Origin: Nocardia concava NBRC 100430
GTDB taxonomy: Bacteria > Actinomycetota > Actinomycetes > Mycobacteriales > Mycobacteriaceae
Assembly: GCF_000308815.1 (NCBI RefSeq)
Contig: NZ_BAFX01000200.1
Span: forward strand, 1 to 64,000
Direction of reading: 5' to 3'
Length of the DNA: 64,000 bases
A model generated the notes under the pieces. It was not told the DNA's origin and did not search any database. It saw only the letters and a program-made list of their open reading frames with translations. This document shows, in pieces, positions 47,464-56,718 of the stretch; within the stretch, counting starts at the first letter, position 1; each line of letters opens with the position of its first letter. Position numbers and translations under genes: made by a program.

Positions 47464-48314
47464 AGGGGAGTGGAAGGAGCCTGGGGCGCGGCTACTTCGG
47501 CGGGATCGGCACTCCAGCACGCGCGGGCGAAATCGGTGATCTCGCCCAGCAGTCGCCGCGGGTCACGACGCAGTTCGACGATCGAGCTGGAGCGCAGGAA
47601 CCGGGTATCGCGCAATTCCCGGACCAGTGCCCGGTCGTCGGCGATCGGATGGATGGGATCGAAGCGATGCCCGATGACAAGGGTTCTCGTCGCGATCGCC
47701 GTGCGCTCGGCACGCGGCACCCGCAGCCCGCCGTAGACGATGCCCTGCACGACATCCGCGCTGACTCGCGAATCCTGTGCGATCCAAGACAATCCGAGAT
47801 CGGGCAGCCCGCCCCGGCGACGCGGTATCCGGTCCGCTCCGCGACCCAGCACATCCACCAGGGGCGCACCGTAGCGGCCCAGCAGCAGCGCCGGAAAGCC
47901 GACCGCGGCACAGGCGGGTACCGCGCGCTCGAGCACAGGTGACTCGGTGATCATGCCGCACAATCGATCCGGCGCGAGTGCGGCGGTAGCGAGCGCGATA
48001 TTGGCCCCGGCCGAGGTGCCGAAGAGCACGGTGCGCGCGATTCCGAGTTCGTCCAGCAGCGCGATCACCTGCCGGGCATAGCCGCCCATGGAGTAGTGCT
48101 GATAGCCACGCGGCTTGTCGGACTCTCCCCAGCCCAGCGGCTCCAGCGTGACCACCCGGAAACCATTGCGGTGCAGCGCATCCGCGAGCCGCTCATGCAT
48201 CCGCCGGGGCATGAGCAGCCCCGGGACCAGCACGATGCTGTGCGCGCCGCTGCCGCGGATGTCATAGGCGAGACGGTGACCTTCGAAATCGAAGCTCCGG
48301 CAGGGCGGCTCCAT
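47460..48314 (-). CDS. Alpha/beta hydrolase, first gene of the BVMO operon
   Basis: 284 residues starting MEPPCRSFDFEG at 48314 with GAGGAG 5 bases ahead. It has the oxyanion segment LVPGLLMPRRMHE, the nucleophile elbow FGTSAGANIAL and an acid/His pair near the C-terminus (GHRFDPIHPIADD). It is the promoter-proximal gene of a three-gene coupled unit with two Baeyer-Villiger monooxygenases, so the natural role is to hydrolyse the ester or lactone they make. A TACA-TCGT-TGTA element near 48346 sits in the promoter. Confidence 0.88.
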   Translation of the reverse strand: MEPPCRSFDFEGHRLAYDIRGSGAHSIVLVPGLLMPRRMHERLADALHRNGFRVVTLEPLGWGESDKPRGYQHYSMGGYARQVIALLDELGIARTVLFGTSAGANIALATAALAPDRLCGMITESPVLERAVPACAAVGFPALLLGRYGAPLVDVLGRGADRIPRRRGGLPDLGLSWIAQDSRVSADVVQGIVYGGLRVPRAERTAIATRTLVIGHRFDPIHPIADDRALVRELRDTRFLRSSSIVELRRDPRRLLGEITDFARACWSADPAEVAAPQAPSTPL

Positions 48315-48452
48315 GACCACTCCTCATCGAACCCAGTGCAATTTTACATCGTTGTATATGCAGTGTCCGGGTCCCTCGTGCCGCCTGTCAACGCACGAAT
48401 CCGGTTGGCGCGGAGAGTCAATCAGCTGGCAGATGGCGTCATGCGGGTTGCC

Positions 48453-48797
48453 CTATGCGGCGGCGGCCTTGTTGTACGCCTCCACGATCGCGGCGGGGAT
48501 CCGGCCGCGGCTGGAGACGTCGAATCCGTTTGTGCGGGCCCAGTTTCGGATGGTCTGGGTCTGCTCTCGGTTGACCGTCGGGCGCGGGCGTCCGCTGGCG
48601 GCCTTGGCTTTCGAGGCTCGACCGACTTTGCGCGCATAGGGAGTCCACTGTTCGAACAGCGCTCGTAATGCCGCCGCATTCGAAGGGGATAGGTCGATCT
48701 CGTAGTTCACGCCGTCGACCGTGAACAACACCGTCTCCTCCGCCGTGGACTCACCGTCGTAGTCATCCACCATCTCCACGATGACCTTGCGCGCCAT
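48453..48797 (-). CDS. lsr2: Lsr2-family nucleoid-associated protein
   Basis: 114 residues. The N-terminal dimerisation domain (1-60: MARKVIVEMVDDYDGESTAE, VDGVNYEIDLS) and C-terminal DNA-binding domain with the RGR minor-groove motif (SSRGRIPAAIVEAYNKA) are complete. Lsr2 bridges AT-rich DNA and silences acquired genes, like H-NS. The surroundings (BVMO operon, stress island) are not the usual lsr2 locus, so this may be a paralogue. Confidence 0.93.
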   Translation of the reverse strand: MARKVIVEMVDDYDGESTAEETVLFTVDGVNYEIDLSPSNAAALRALFEQWTPYARKVGRASKAKAASGRPRPTVNREQTQTIRNWARTNGFDVSSRGRIPAAIVEAYNKAAAA

Positions 48798-48997
48798 GGG
48801 AACTGCCTTCCGGTCGGACCGAAATAGTCGTTGAGAATTGGAGATTAGCGGAGGCGATGCGGTCGCCTTCCGCAGGGTCGAATGGTCGAGGTACACGGCA
48901 ATGGCCGCCGGAGGACCCGAACGGTGGTGACATTGTTCTCTGGGGTCGGTGATGCCTCGGGCGGGATGCTCGGGGCATGACCGACTCAGGAGAAGCC

Positions 48998-49945
48998 ATG
49001 GAAGAACATGCTGTTCCCGTAGGGAGTTTCGATCAGGACGAGCACGTCGACGGCGGGGTTGTGGTCGGGGCGGACGGGTCGGAGATCTCGTATCAGGCGG
49101 TGGCGTGGGCGGCCGCGGAGGCGCGGATGCTGGGGTGTCGGCTACACATCGTGACCTCGTATGCGAGCCCGATCGGGCGGGGAGCCGCGCCGGTGAGCGC
49201 CGAGGACATGGCCGAGTTGCGGGCGCAGGGGCAGCAGGTACTGGACGACGCCGTCCGCATGGCGCGATACACGGTTCCGGGGGACGGGATTTCGATCTCC
49301 ACCGAGCTGATCTTCGACATGATCACGACCGCGCTGCTCGATCGCTCGGCCAAGGCACGGATGGTCGTGGTGGGGAACCGTGGTCTGGGGGCGTTGCGGC
49401 GGGCGGTGCTGGGGTCGGTGAGCACCGCGCTCTCCCGGCACGCGCTGTGTCCGGTGGCCGTCGTGCACGGGGTGCCGGAGACGGATCCGATCGGGCGCGC
49501 CGAACCGGTGGTGGTCGGGACGGACGGCTCGGCCAACAGTGAGCCCGCGCTCGAGCTGGCCTTCGCGGAGGCGTCGCGGCGGAAGGTCGAGTTGATCGTC
49601 GTGCGCGCCTGGAGCGAGACGACCGGTTTCGATGTGCCGGTGATGGGCTGGGACGCCGTTCGCGAGAGCGAGGACGTGCTGCTGGGGTCGCTGCTGGCCG
49701 ATTATGCCGAGCGGTTTCCGGAGGTGAGGGTGCGGCGGGTCGTCGCACTCGACACGCCGGTGCGCGCGCTGCTCGAACAGGCCGAGCACGCGCAGCTCGT
49801 GGTGGTCGGCAGCCATGGCCGGAGTGGCTTCTCCGGCGTGGTGCTGGGGTCGGTGAGCACCGCGTTGCTGCACATGGCCCGGTGTCCGGTGCTGGTGGTC
49901 CGTCGGCCGTCGCAATCCCGGGCCGAAGACCCCGCCGGACAGTGA
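48998..49945 (+). CDS. Universal stress protein, two USP domains
   Basis: 315 residues made of two USP domains (about 10-150 and 160-305), each with an ATP-binding loop (VVVGNRGLGALRRAVLGS; VVVGSHGRSGFSGVVLGS). ATG 48998 is preferred over 48977 because AGGAGA is 6 bases ahead. Tandem USPs of this size are core members of DosR-type regulons. Only a weak DosR-like half-site (GGACCCGAACGG, near 48913) lies upstream. It precedes an Acg-type gene by 69 bases. Confidence 0.92.
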   Translation: MEEHAVPVGSFDQDEHVDGGVVVGADGSEISYQAVAWAAAEARMLGCRLHIVTSYASPIGRGAAPVSAEDMAELRAQGQQVLDDAVRMARYTVPGDGISISTELIFDMITTALLDRSAKARMVVVGNRGLGALRRAVLGSVSTALSRHALCPVAVVHGVPETDPIGRAEPVVVGTDGSANSEPALELAFAEASRRKVELIVVRAWSETTGFDVPVMGWDAVRESEDVLLGSLLADYAERFPEVRVRRVVALDTPVRALLEQAEHAQLVVVGSHGRSGFSGVVLGSVSTALLHMARCPVLVVRRPSQSRAEDPAGQ

Positions 49946-49956
49946 CTTTCGGCCGT
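49942..49956 (+). promoter_or_regulatory. Candidate DevR/DosR box upstream of the first Acg-type gene
   Basis: GTGACTTTCGGCCGT, 13 of 15 positions matching a GGGACTTTCGGCCCT-type box, overlapping the stop of the stress-protein gene, 58 bases upstream of the nitroreductase start. Confidence 0.55.
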
Positions 49957-50014
49957 CACCCCCGGTCCATGCACGGGCCATGCTGAGAGCACGAAATCCG
50001 AGGAAGGACACGTG

Positions 50015-51016
50015 ATGTCGAAACATCCCGATCACGACACCGTCCGCGCCGCCCTGGCGCTCGCGGTGCGGGCGCCGTCGGTGCACAACACCCAGCCCTG
50101 GCAGTGGCGCGTCGGGGACACCACCGTGCACCTGTACGCCGACGACAGCCGCCGCCTGCCCCACACCGACCCGGACTGCAGGGAGCTGGTGGTGAGCTGC
50201 GGTGCGGCGCTGCATCATCTGCGCGTGGCGCTGCGCGCGTTCGGCTGGGAGACGGTCGTGCACCGGTTCCCGAATCCCGCCGACCCGAAGCATCTGGCCG
50301 CCGTGGAGTTCCGGCCGGGTGAACCCGACCCGGCCGCGGTCCGGCTGACGCGGGCGATTTCGCGGCGGCGCAGCGATCGCCGGCGGTTCACCTCGTGGGA
50401 GATGCCCGCCGCCCAGGTGTCCGCGGTGGTGGCCGCCGGTGCGGGGAGGCCGGGCGTCCAGGTCCGCGAGGTCGATCCGACGGGTGAGCATGCCCGGCTG
50501 TTGCGCGCGTTCGTGGACGCGGCGACCACTCACCGCGGTGATGCCGCGTACAACGCCGAGTTGGCCGCCTGGAGCGGTCATCATGCCAGTGCGCAGGGCG
50601 TGCCCGCACGCAATGCGGTAGTCGCCACGGACCCGACCGTTCGGCCCTTCGGCGATCCGCGTTTGCCCGAGGCGGTCGTGCACGACACCGAGGAATCGGC
50701 GCGAATGCTGCTGGTGTGCACCGCATCCGACGATCTGCTCGGCTGGCTGCGGGCCGGGGAGGCCGCCAGTGCGCTGTTGCTCGAGGCGACCGTGCGCGGC
50801 CTGGCGAGCTGCGCGCTGAGTGAGCCGCTCGAGGTCACCGGTGTGCGGACCCGGATTCGGCGGGATCTACTGGGCGACTTCGGTTATCCGCAGCTGATCA
50901 TCCGCATGGGCTGGGCGGCGACCAGCGCCGAGGAAGTACCCATCACACCCCGACTGCCATTGACGGACGTGGTGCGCCCGCTCGAACCCCTGGATCTCGC
51001 GTCCACCCGGTCCTGA
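50015..51016 (+). CDS. Acg-family nitroreductase-like protein
   Basis: 333 residues. It opens with the Acg signature (ALAVRAPSVHNTQPWQWRV) and has the divergent second nitroreductase half (LLEATVRGLASCALSEPLEV). Acg proteins (Rv2032 type) bind or sequester flavin with a covered active site, need not reduce nitro groups, and are DosR-induced. AAGGA stands 6 bases before ATG 50015. It is followed after 33 bases by a second stress protein and they are probably co-transcribed. Confidence 0.9.
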   Translation: MSKHPDHDTVRAALALAVRAPSVHNTQPWQWRVGDTTVHLYADDSRRLPHTDPDCRELVVSCGAALHHLRVALRAFGWETVVHRFPNPADPKHLAAVEFRPGEPDPAAVRLTRAISRRRSDRRRFTSWEMPAAQVSAVVAAGAGRPGVQVREVDPTGEHARLLRAFVDAATTHRGDAAYNAELAAWSGHHASAQGVPARNAVVATDPTVRPFGDPRLPEAVVHDTEESARMLLVCTASDDLLGWLRAGEAASALLLEATVRGLASCALSEPLEVTGVRTRIRRDLLGDFGYPQLIIRMGWAATSAEEVPITPRLPLTDVVRPLEPLDLASTRS

Positions 51017-51049
51017 TCGGGCACGCCCGCGACGAGAGGAATGACGATC

Positions 51050-51949
51050 ATGACCGAACACGCTGCCCCGCAGCAGGACCCCAACCCACCCATCATCGTC
51101 GCGGTGGACGGCTCTGCCGTCTCGTATCAGGCCGTGGCCTGGGCCGCGCTGGACGCCGCACGACACGGATGCCGGCTGCGCATCGTCACGTCCGTCTGCG
51201 CGCCGGTCGGGCCGCCGCCGACCGCTGTCCTCAACGCCGAGGAGATCGCGTGGCTGGAACTGGAGGGCGAACGAATCGTGGGTGAGGCGACGCGGATCGC
51301 GTCCGAGACGCTGACCGGCGAAGGGATAGAGACCTCGTCCGAGGTCATCACCGAGCCCATCATCGCCTATCTCATCGCGCAATCGCGGCACGCCCGGCTG
51401 GTAGTACTCGGCAGTCGCGGCATGGGCGCGCTGCGGCGCGGTCTGCTGGGTTCGGTCACTTCCGCCGTGACCCACCACGCGCATTGCCCTGTCGCCGTGA
51501 TCCATTCGACCGCGGCGGCCGACCCGGTAGCGGCACGGCAGCCGGTGCTGGTCGGGGTGGACGGCACCGAGAACAGCCTGCGAGCGCTCGAGCTGGCCTT
51601 CGAGGAGGCGTCGCTGCGCAAGACCGGCCTGACCGCCCTGCACGCCTGGACCGATACCAGCGGCCCCTATATGCCGATGTCCGGCTGGGAGACCCTGGAG
51701 GAGCAGGAGCGGGCGACCTTCGGCGAGGAGATGGCCGGATTCGCCGAGCGGTATCCCGACGTCCCCGTGCGCCGAATCCTCGTGAAGGATCGCCCCGTTC
51801 GGTCGCTGCTCGACGAATCGGAACACGCTCAGCTGCTCGTCGTGGGCAGCCACGGCCGCGGCGGGTTCACCGGCATGCTGCTGGGATCCACCAGTAATGC
51901 CCTGCTGCACAGCGTCGATTGCCCGATCGTGATCGTGCGCGGCAGGTGA
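51050..51949 (+). CDS. Universal stress protein, two USP domains
   Basis: 299 residues, with domain 1 (about 10-145; LVVLGSRGMGALRRGLLGS) and domain 2 (about 155-295; LLVVGSHGRGGFTGMLLGS). ATG 51050 is chosen because AGAGGA is 9 bases ahead; ATG 51041 almost touches it. It probably lies in one unit with the Acg-type gene. It is convergent with devS, with a GCGAG-N5-CTCGC stem at 51954-51968 in the gap. Confidence 0.92.
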   Translation: MTEHAAPQQDPNPPIIVAVDGSAVSYQAVAWAALDAARHGCRLRIVTSVCAPVGPPPTAVLNAEEIAWLELEGERIVGEATRIASETLTGEGIETSSEVITEPIIAYLIAQSRHARLVVLGSRGMGALRRGLLGSVTSAVTHHAHCPVAVIHSTAAADPVAARQPVLVGVDGTENSLRALELAFEEASLRKTGLTALHAWTDTSGPYMPMSGWETLEEQERATFGEEMAGFAERYPDVPVRRILVKDRPVRSLLDESEHAQLLVVGSHGRGGFTGMLLGSTSNALLHSVDCPIVIVRGR

Positions 51950-51968
51950 TTCCGCGAGGGCCGCTCGC

Positions 51969-53681
51969 TCAGTGCAGCGGTACCGCCCAGCGCAGCAAGG
52001 TCCCCGCGCCGTCGGGATTTCGACCGAATGCGAAGGTGCCGCCCATATCCTCGGCCCGGCGGGTCAGGTTTTGCAGACCGCTGGTGGTGATGTTCTCGGG
52101 GATCCCGTGGCCGTCATCGGCGATCAGGAGGGTCAGGTCGTCGGACACATCGATGGTCACCGTGATCGTGTCGGCGCCGGCATGTCGCACCGCGTTGGAT
52201 ACCGCTTCGCGCACAACGGCTTCGGCGTGGTCGGCGAGGTCGGCCGCGACCACCGACAGTGGCCCGCTGATGCGCAGGGAGGTGCGCAGACCGGTGTCCG
52301 CGGTGTGCTTGCGGATCACCTCCTCGATCCGCTGGCGCAGCCGGGTGCTGCTGCCCGCGCCGCCGTGCAGGTCGAAAATGGAGGTGCGGATCTCCTGCAC
52401 CACGTCCTGCAGATCGTTGATGACATCGGAAAGTCGTTCCCGCACTTCGGCTGAGCGGGCCCGAGCCACGGTGCCCTGCAGGCTCAGTCCGGCCGCGAAC
52501 AAGCGCTGGATCACGTGATCGTGCAGATCGCGGGCGATGCGGTCGCGATCGGTCAGCACATCGAGCTCGCGCATGCGCTGCTGGGCCTCGGCGAACTGAA
52601 TCGCCAGGGCGGCTTGATCGGTGAACGCGCCTGCCAATTCCAGCAGTTCGTCCGCGAAGGGGAGAGCGCCGATCGGGCGCACCATCACCAGTACCCCGAA
52701 GGTGGAGTCCTGTGCGTTGAGCGGGAGGATCAGCGAGTGACCGGCGCCGAGGGCGATATCGAGTCCGAGATCGTCCTTGTCGGTGGGGCGCAGGGGTCGA
52801 CCTCCGCGGAAGACCTCGCCGATCGCGGTGTCCGTGGTGCGCGCGATTCCGTTGTACCCCTGGCCATCCGGGCCGGAGCACTGGCTGATCCGCAGCCCCT
52901 CGACCGCATCGAGATCGCCGCCGGGCTCGTCGTCGACGGCCAGGAACGCCCACTTCGAATCGGTGAGCGTGCGCGCGTGCGCGACGACATGGGCCAGCAC
53001 CTCGTCGGGATCGGTACCGGCCAGGAATTCGGTGGCGATGTCACGGGTGGCTTCGATCCACGCCTGGCGGGTGCGGCTGGACTGATACAGCCGTGCGTTG
53101 TCGATGGCGGTACCGGCGGCCGCGGCCAAGGCCTGCACGATCACCTCGTCGTCCTCGGTGAACAGCTGTCCGCCGGACTTCTCGGTGAGATAGAGGTTGC
53201 CGAAGATCTCGTCGCGGATCCGCACCGGGACACCGAGGAAGGTGCGCATCGGCGGATGGTGCTCCGGAAAGCCCACCGACGCGGGATGATCGGCGAGGTT
53301 CTCCATGCGAATCGGCTTGGGCTGGCTGATCAACAGCCCCAGCACGCCGCGGCCCTCCGGCAGATCGCCGATCCGAGCCCGCGTCTCCTCGTCGATGCCC
53401 TCGTAGATGAACTGCTCGAGCCCGTCCTCGCCGCGCACGCCGAGCGCGCCGTAGCGGGCATCGACGAGGCTGATGGCGGTGTGCACGATGGTGCGCAGGG
53501 TCTGGTCGAGATCGAGGCCGGAGGTCACCGCCAGCATCGCCTCGACCAGGCCGTCCATTCGGTCGCGGGCGTCGATGATCTGCTCGACCCGGTCCTTCAC
53601 CTCGGTGAGCAGTTCCCGCAGCCGCAGCTGAGAGAGCGTGTCGCGCACTGAATAGGAGCCGTCTCGGGGCTCAACCGTCAT
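51969..53681 (-). CDS. devS: DevS (DosS)-type haem GAF sensor histidine kinase
   Basis: 570 residues: two GAF domains (about 45-195, 210-365), phosphoacceptor His387 (DRDRIARDLHDHVIQRLF) and HATPase domain (EAVSNAVRHAGAD). The haem ligand of DevS (its His149) corresponds to His142 here (FPEHHPPMRTFLG), and GNLYLTEK keeps the distal Tyr. The catalytic half reads closer to mycobacterial DevS than does the kinase at 7512-9251, and it stands in the dormancy island, so this is the likelier true DevS. It is separated from devR by about 8.4 kb, unlike the devRS operon of mycobacteria. A weak box (GGGACAAACGGTGCA, 53725-53711) lies 30 bases upstream. Confidence 0.93.
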   Translation of the reverse strand: MTVEPRDGSYSVRDTLSQLRLRELLTEVKDRVEQIIDARDRMDGLVEAMLAVTSGLDLDQTLRTIVHTAISLVDARYGALGVRGEDGLEQFIYEGIDEETRARIGDLPEGRGVLGLLISQPKPIRMENLADHPASVGFPEHHPPMRTFLGVPVRIRDEIFGNLYLTEKSGGQLFTEDDEVIVQALAAAAGTAIDNARLYQSSRTRQAWIEATRDIATEFLAGTDPDEVLAHVVAHARTLTDSKWAFLAVDDEPGGDLDAVEGLRISQCSGPDGQGYNGIARTTDTAIGEVFRGGRPLRPTDKDDLGLDIALGAGHSLILPLNAQDSTFGVLVMVRPIGALPFADELLELAGAFTDQAALAIQFAEAQQRMRELDVLTDRDRIARDLHDHVIQRLFAAGLSLQGTVARARSAEVRERLSDVINDLQDVVQEIRTSIFDLHGGAGSSTRLRQRIEEVIRKHTADTGLRTSLRISGPLSVVAADLADHAEAVVREAVSNAVRHAGADTITVTIDVSDDLTLLIADDGHGIPENITTSGLQNLTRRAEDMGGTFAFGRNPDGAGTLLRWAVPLH

Positions 53682-53710
53682 TTCCGACTGTCCTGATCAT
53701 CTAGGGTGCG

Positions 53711-53725
53711 TGCACCGTTTGTCCC
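53711..53725 (-). promoter_or_regulatory. Weak DevR/DosR-like half box upstream of devS
   Basis: On the minus strand, GGGACAAACGGTGCA: a good first half (GGGAC) with a degenerate second half, 30 bases before the devS start. Confidence 0.35.
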
Positions 53726-53801
53726 TTAGCGGCGCTACCAGTCTAATCAAGCTCCCTCCTCCGACATGTATTCGAAGCCGTCCGGCGGACGCGCGGTTCG
53801 G

Positions 53802-56111
53802 TCACAGGTGCGGTGGCGCAGACAAGGCGTGGTCGAGGAGTACTCGCCGTTCGGCGGCGGCGACCGCACGCCGGGTGCGGTCGACCGCGTCCGGGGAGAC
53901 CGATACCGAGGTGATGCCCGCACGGACCAAGTGCTCCACGAACTCCGGATTCGTCGACGGCGCCTGCCCGCACAGCGAGGACGTGATGCCGAGCGCGCGG
54001 GCGCCGGTGACGATCTGCTCGATGGCGTCGAGCACCGCCGCGTCGGACTCGTCGAACAGCTCGGCGCACTCCTCGGAATCGCGGTCGACGCCCAGCATGA
54101 GCTGGGTCAGATCGTTGCTGCCGATGGAGATTCCGTCGATGCCCAGCTCGACGTACTCCGGCAGCCGGTAGACGACCGACGGCACCTCGGCCATGATCCA
54201 GCGGTGCAGTCCGCGCTGGCGTCCGAGCGGGCTGGCGTCGACGAGCTCGAGGCACCGCTCCAACTCCCAGCGGGTGCGCACGAACGGAATCATCAAGTGC
54301 ACGTTGGGGGTTTGTTCGCGCACGCGGGCGAGTGCCGCCAGTTCGAGCCGGAACATCTCCGGTTTGCGCACATAGCGGTAGCAGCCGCGGAATCCGATCA
54401 TCGGATTGTGCTCGCGGGGCTCGTACCGGTTGCCGCCCTCGAGGGCCCGGAATTCGTTGCTGCGCATATCGCTTGCCCGGTAGACGACCGGTCGCGGCGC
54501 GAACGCGGAGCTGATGCGGTGGATCGATTCGGTCATGGACCGGATGAACTTCTCGTCTTCGCCGCGCGCGATCAGGTCGCGGGGATGCCGCCCGCCGAGC
54601 GCCTGGGTGAGCAGGACCTCCGCGCGCAGCAGGCCGACTCCGTCGGCATCGGTGGCCGCGACCCGCTCCGCGGCTTCGGGCAGCGCCAGATTCACGTAGA
54701 CGCGGGTGGCGGTGGCCTCGGGCGCGGGCGCCGCGGACACCGGGCGCGGGATGGCCGTGATCGAGGCGGGCAGCGGGTTTCCGGAATACACCTGGCCGGT
54801 GGAACCGTCGACGGTGACCGATTGGCCGGTGGTCAGCTGGGTGGTCGCGGTGCGGGCCCCGACGATGCAGGGAATGCCGAGCTCCCGGGCCACGATGGCG
54901 GCGTGGCAGGTCATGCCGCCGCTGTCGGTCACGACGCCCGCCGCGCGCGAAAGGGTCGGCAGCCAGTCCGGATTGGTCATCGGCGCGACCAGGATCTCGC
55001 CGTCGCCCAGTGCCGATCCCTCCGCGGGCGAGAGCAGTACGCGGACCGGGCCGGTGGCGCGGCCGGGTGCGGCGGCCAGGCCGCGCACCAGTACGCGACC
55101 CTCGACGGTGTGCGCGATGGGCGGTTTCGCGTCGACGTCGTTGGGCAGCATGGTGATCGGGCGTGCCTGCACCAGCCACAGGCGCTCGTCGTCGAAGGCC
55201 CACTCGACATCCTGTGGGCGGCCGTAGTGGTGTGCCTGCACCTCGAGCGCGAGCCGGGCCACGGCCCGGGCCTCGTCCTCGGTGAGCGCGGGCGCCGCGG
55301 CCTCGGATTCGGAGAGCTCGACGCGCTGATCCCCGTCGGGGCCGGCCACGATGGCGAAGGGCTGGCGGCCGATCCGGCTGGTGAGCAGGGTCGGTCCGGC
55401 GGCGTCGAGCACGTAGGTGTCGGGGGTGACCGCTCCGGAGACGACCACTTCGCCCTGGCCGCGCGCGGCGTCGATGACGACGCGATCGTGGGAACCGGTG
55501 GCGGGATCGGCGGTGAAGGCCACGCCCGAGGCGCGGGCGGTGACCATGCGCTGCACCACCACCGCCATCTCGGGGTTGTCGTGCATGCCGCGCCGGGCCC
55601 GGTAGGTCAGTCCGCGCGGGGTGAACAGCGAGGCCCAGCAGTCCGACAGCGCGGTGATGAGCTCATCGTCGCCGCGAATGTTGGTGTGCGAGACGTTCAT
55701 TCCCGCGAAGGAGGCGCTTTCACCGTCCTCACCGACCGCCGAGGAACGGACGGCCACGGTGACCTTCTCACCGAGCTGGTGGTAGGCCGACAGCACGGCG
55801 TCGCGGACCGATGCCGGGATCGCGGTGGCGTGCACGAGTTCCCGCATCCGGCGGCACGATTCGTCGAGCTGATCCGCCTCGGGTCGGGTGGCCCCCTGCG
55901 CGGTGGTGAGCCCGCGGGCAAAGAGCTCGTCGAGTTCGGCCCCGTGCGCTCCGGCGCGGATCACCTCCTCGTAGGCGGATTTCAGGACGGCGAACCCGGG
56001 CGGCACCGGCAGTTTCGCCGCGACGAGTTCGCCGAGATTGGCGCCCTTGCCGCCGGCCCGGTCGGCGTCGGTCAGTCGCAGTTCATCGAAGGTAGCGACA
56101 TAGTCACCCAT
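53802..56111 (-). CDS. ppsA: Phosphoenolpyruvate synthase
   Basis: 769 residues, the normal size. The N-terminal ATP-grasp (PPDK_N) domain has GGKGANLGEL and VAVRSSAVGEDGESASFAG. The swivelling phosphohistidine domain (GGMTCHAAIVARELGIP) is near residue 400, and the C-terminal PEP/pyruvate domain has RSNEFRALEGG and GSNDLTQLMLGVDRD with SSLCGQAPS. It converts pyruvate and ATP to PEP, AMP and phosphate, opening gluconeogenesis. The start at 56111 has GGAG 6 bases ahead. It is the last gene of a minus-strand run (DUF302 - flavodoxin - DUF2267 - ppsA) in the dormancy island. Confidence 0.95.
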   Translation of the reverse strand: MGDYVATFDELRLTDADRAGGKGANLGELVAAKLPVPPGFAVLKSAYEEVIRAGAHGAELDELFARGLTTAQGATRPEADQLDESCRRMRELVHATAIPASVRDAVLSAYHQLGEKVTVAVRSSAVGEDGESASFAGMNVSHTNIRGDDELITALSDCWASLFTPRGLTYRARRGMHDNPEMAVVVQRMVTARASGVAFTADPATGSHDRVVIDAARGQGEVVVSGAVTPDTYVLDAAGPTLLTSRIGRQPFAIVAGPDGDQRVELSESEAAAPALTEDEARAVARLALEVQAHHYGRPQDVEWAFDDERLWLVQARPITMLPNDVDAKPPIAHTVEGRVLVRGLAAAPGRATGPVRVLLSPAEGSALGDGEILVAPMTNPDWLPTLSRAAGVVTDSGGMTCHAAIVARELGIPCIVGARTATTQLTTGQSVTVDGSTGQVYSGNPLPASITAIPRPVSAAPAPEATATRVYVNLALPEAAERVAATDADGVGLLRAEVLLTQALGGRHPRDLIARGEDEKFIRSMTESIHRISSAFAPRPVVYRASDMRSNEFRALEGGNRYEPREHNPMIGFRGCYRYVRKPEMFRLELAALARVREQTPNVHLMIPFVRTRWELERCLELVDASPLGRQRGLHRWIMAEVPSVVYRLPEYVELGIDGISIGSNDLTQLMLGVDRDSEECAELFDESDAAVLDAIEQIVTGARALGITSSLCGQAPSTNPEFVEHLVRAGITSVSVSPDAVDRTRRAVAAAERRVLLDHALSAPPHL

Positions 56112-56212
56112 GACTACTCCAGTTCTTTCAGTTCTTTCTTCGACCCCGGCAGCAGGAGCAACAGCAGGATCGTGAGGGCGAGGATGAACAAGGGGAGCGT
56201 GGCGGATGGTCA

Positions 56213-56689
56213 CTATCGCCCCTCGGGGGTCTCGAAAATGCCTGCCGCGGTGAGGATGTCGCTGAAGTCGGAGCCGAGCAGAATTCGCCGCAGGGGAGTG
56301 GGCAGTTGGGCGAGGACGTGGTCGAGCTGGCCGGGGGAGAAGAGCTGGGCCAGCGCGTCGGTGACGGCCGCCGCGGATCGTCCCGCCTCCTCGACCGGCA
56401 CGTCTGCGCTGCGGGCGAACTGGTGCAGGAACGATTGCGGATCGTGGGGCACCGGAACGCGTCCGGGTGTCCAGCCTTCGTAGTAGACGCCGCGCAGCAG
56501 GGTGGGCAGTTGGGCGCTCAAATGCGCGGTCCCGCCGATGTCGAGGCGGTCACGGGTGGTGTGCAGCCATGCGCGTAGGAGCTGCAGGGCCGTCATCCGG
56601 TCGTCGGTGCCGAGTCGGTCGGCGACGGTGCGCAACCAGATGCGGCTGGTGTGGATCGCCGGGCCGAACGGGTCGGTGTGCTGGCTCAT
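56213..56689 (-). CDS. DUF2267-domain protein
   Basis: 158 residues. It matches the DUF2267 pattern (ALQLLRAWLHTTRDRL, TLLRGVYYEGWTP, FARSADVPVEEAGRSA, HVLAQLPTPLRRIL). Soluble and helical. Function unknown, though such proteins recur near stress-induced genes. Between it and ppsA (101 bases) is a short hydrophobic frame without a clear start. Confidence 0.88.
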   Translation of the reverse strand: MSQHTDPFGPAIHTSRIWLRTVADRLGTDDRMTALQLLRAWLHTTRDRLDIGGTAHLSAQLPTLLRGVYYEGWTPGRVPVPHDPQSFLHQFARSADVPVEEAGRSAAAVTDALAQLFSPGQLDHVLAQLPTPLRRILLGSDFSDILTAAGIFETPEGR

Positions 56690-56718
56690 CGGCGTGGCCT
56701 TTCTCGGAAAGGGGGCGA

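Noticed and set aside
48346..48357. TACA-TCGT-TGTA element upstream of the hydrolase-BVMO operon as an operator
   Set aside because: Arms are only 4 bp and no regulator gene adjoins the operon; too weak to report as a site.
53766..56483. A 905-codon open frame on the plus strand opposite ppsA
   Set aside because: Arg/Gly/His-rich translation without domains; the minus strand has all PEP synthase motifs.
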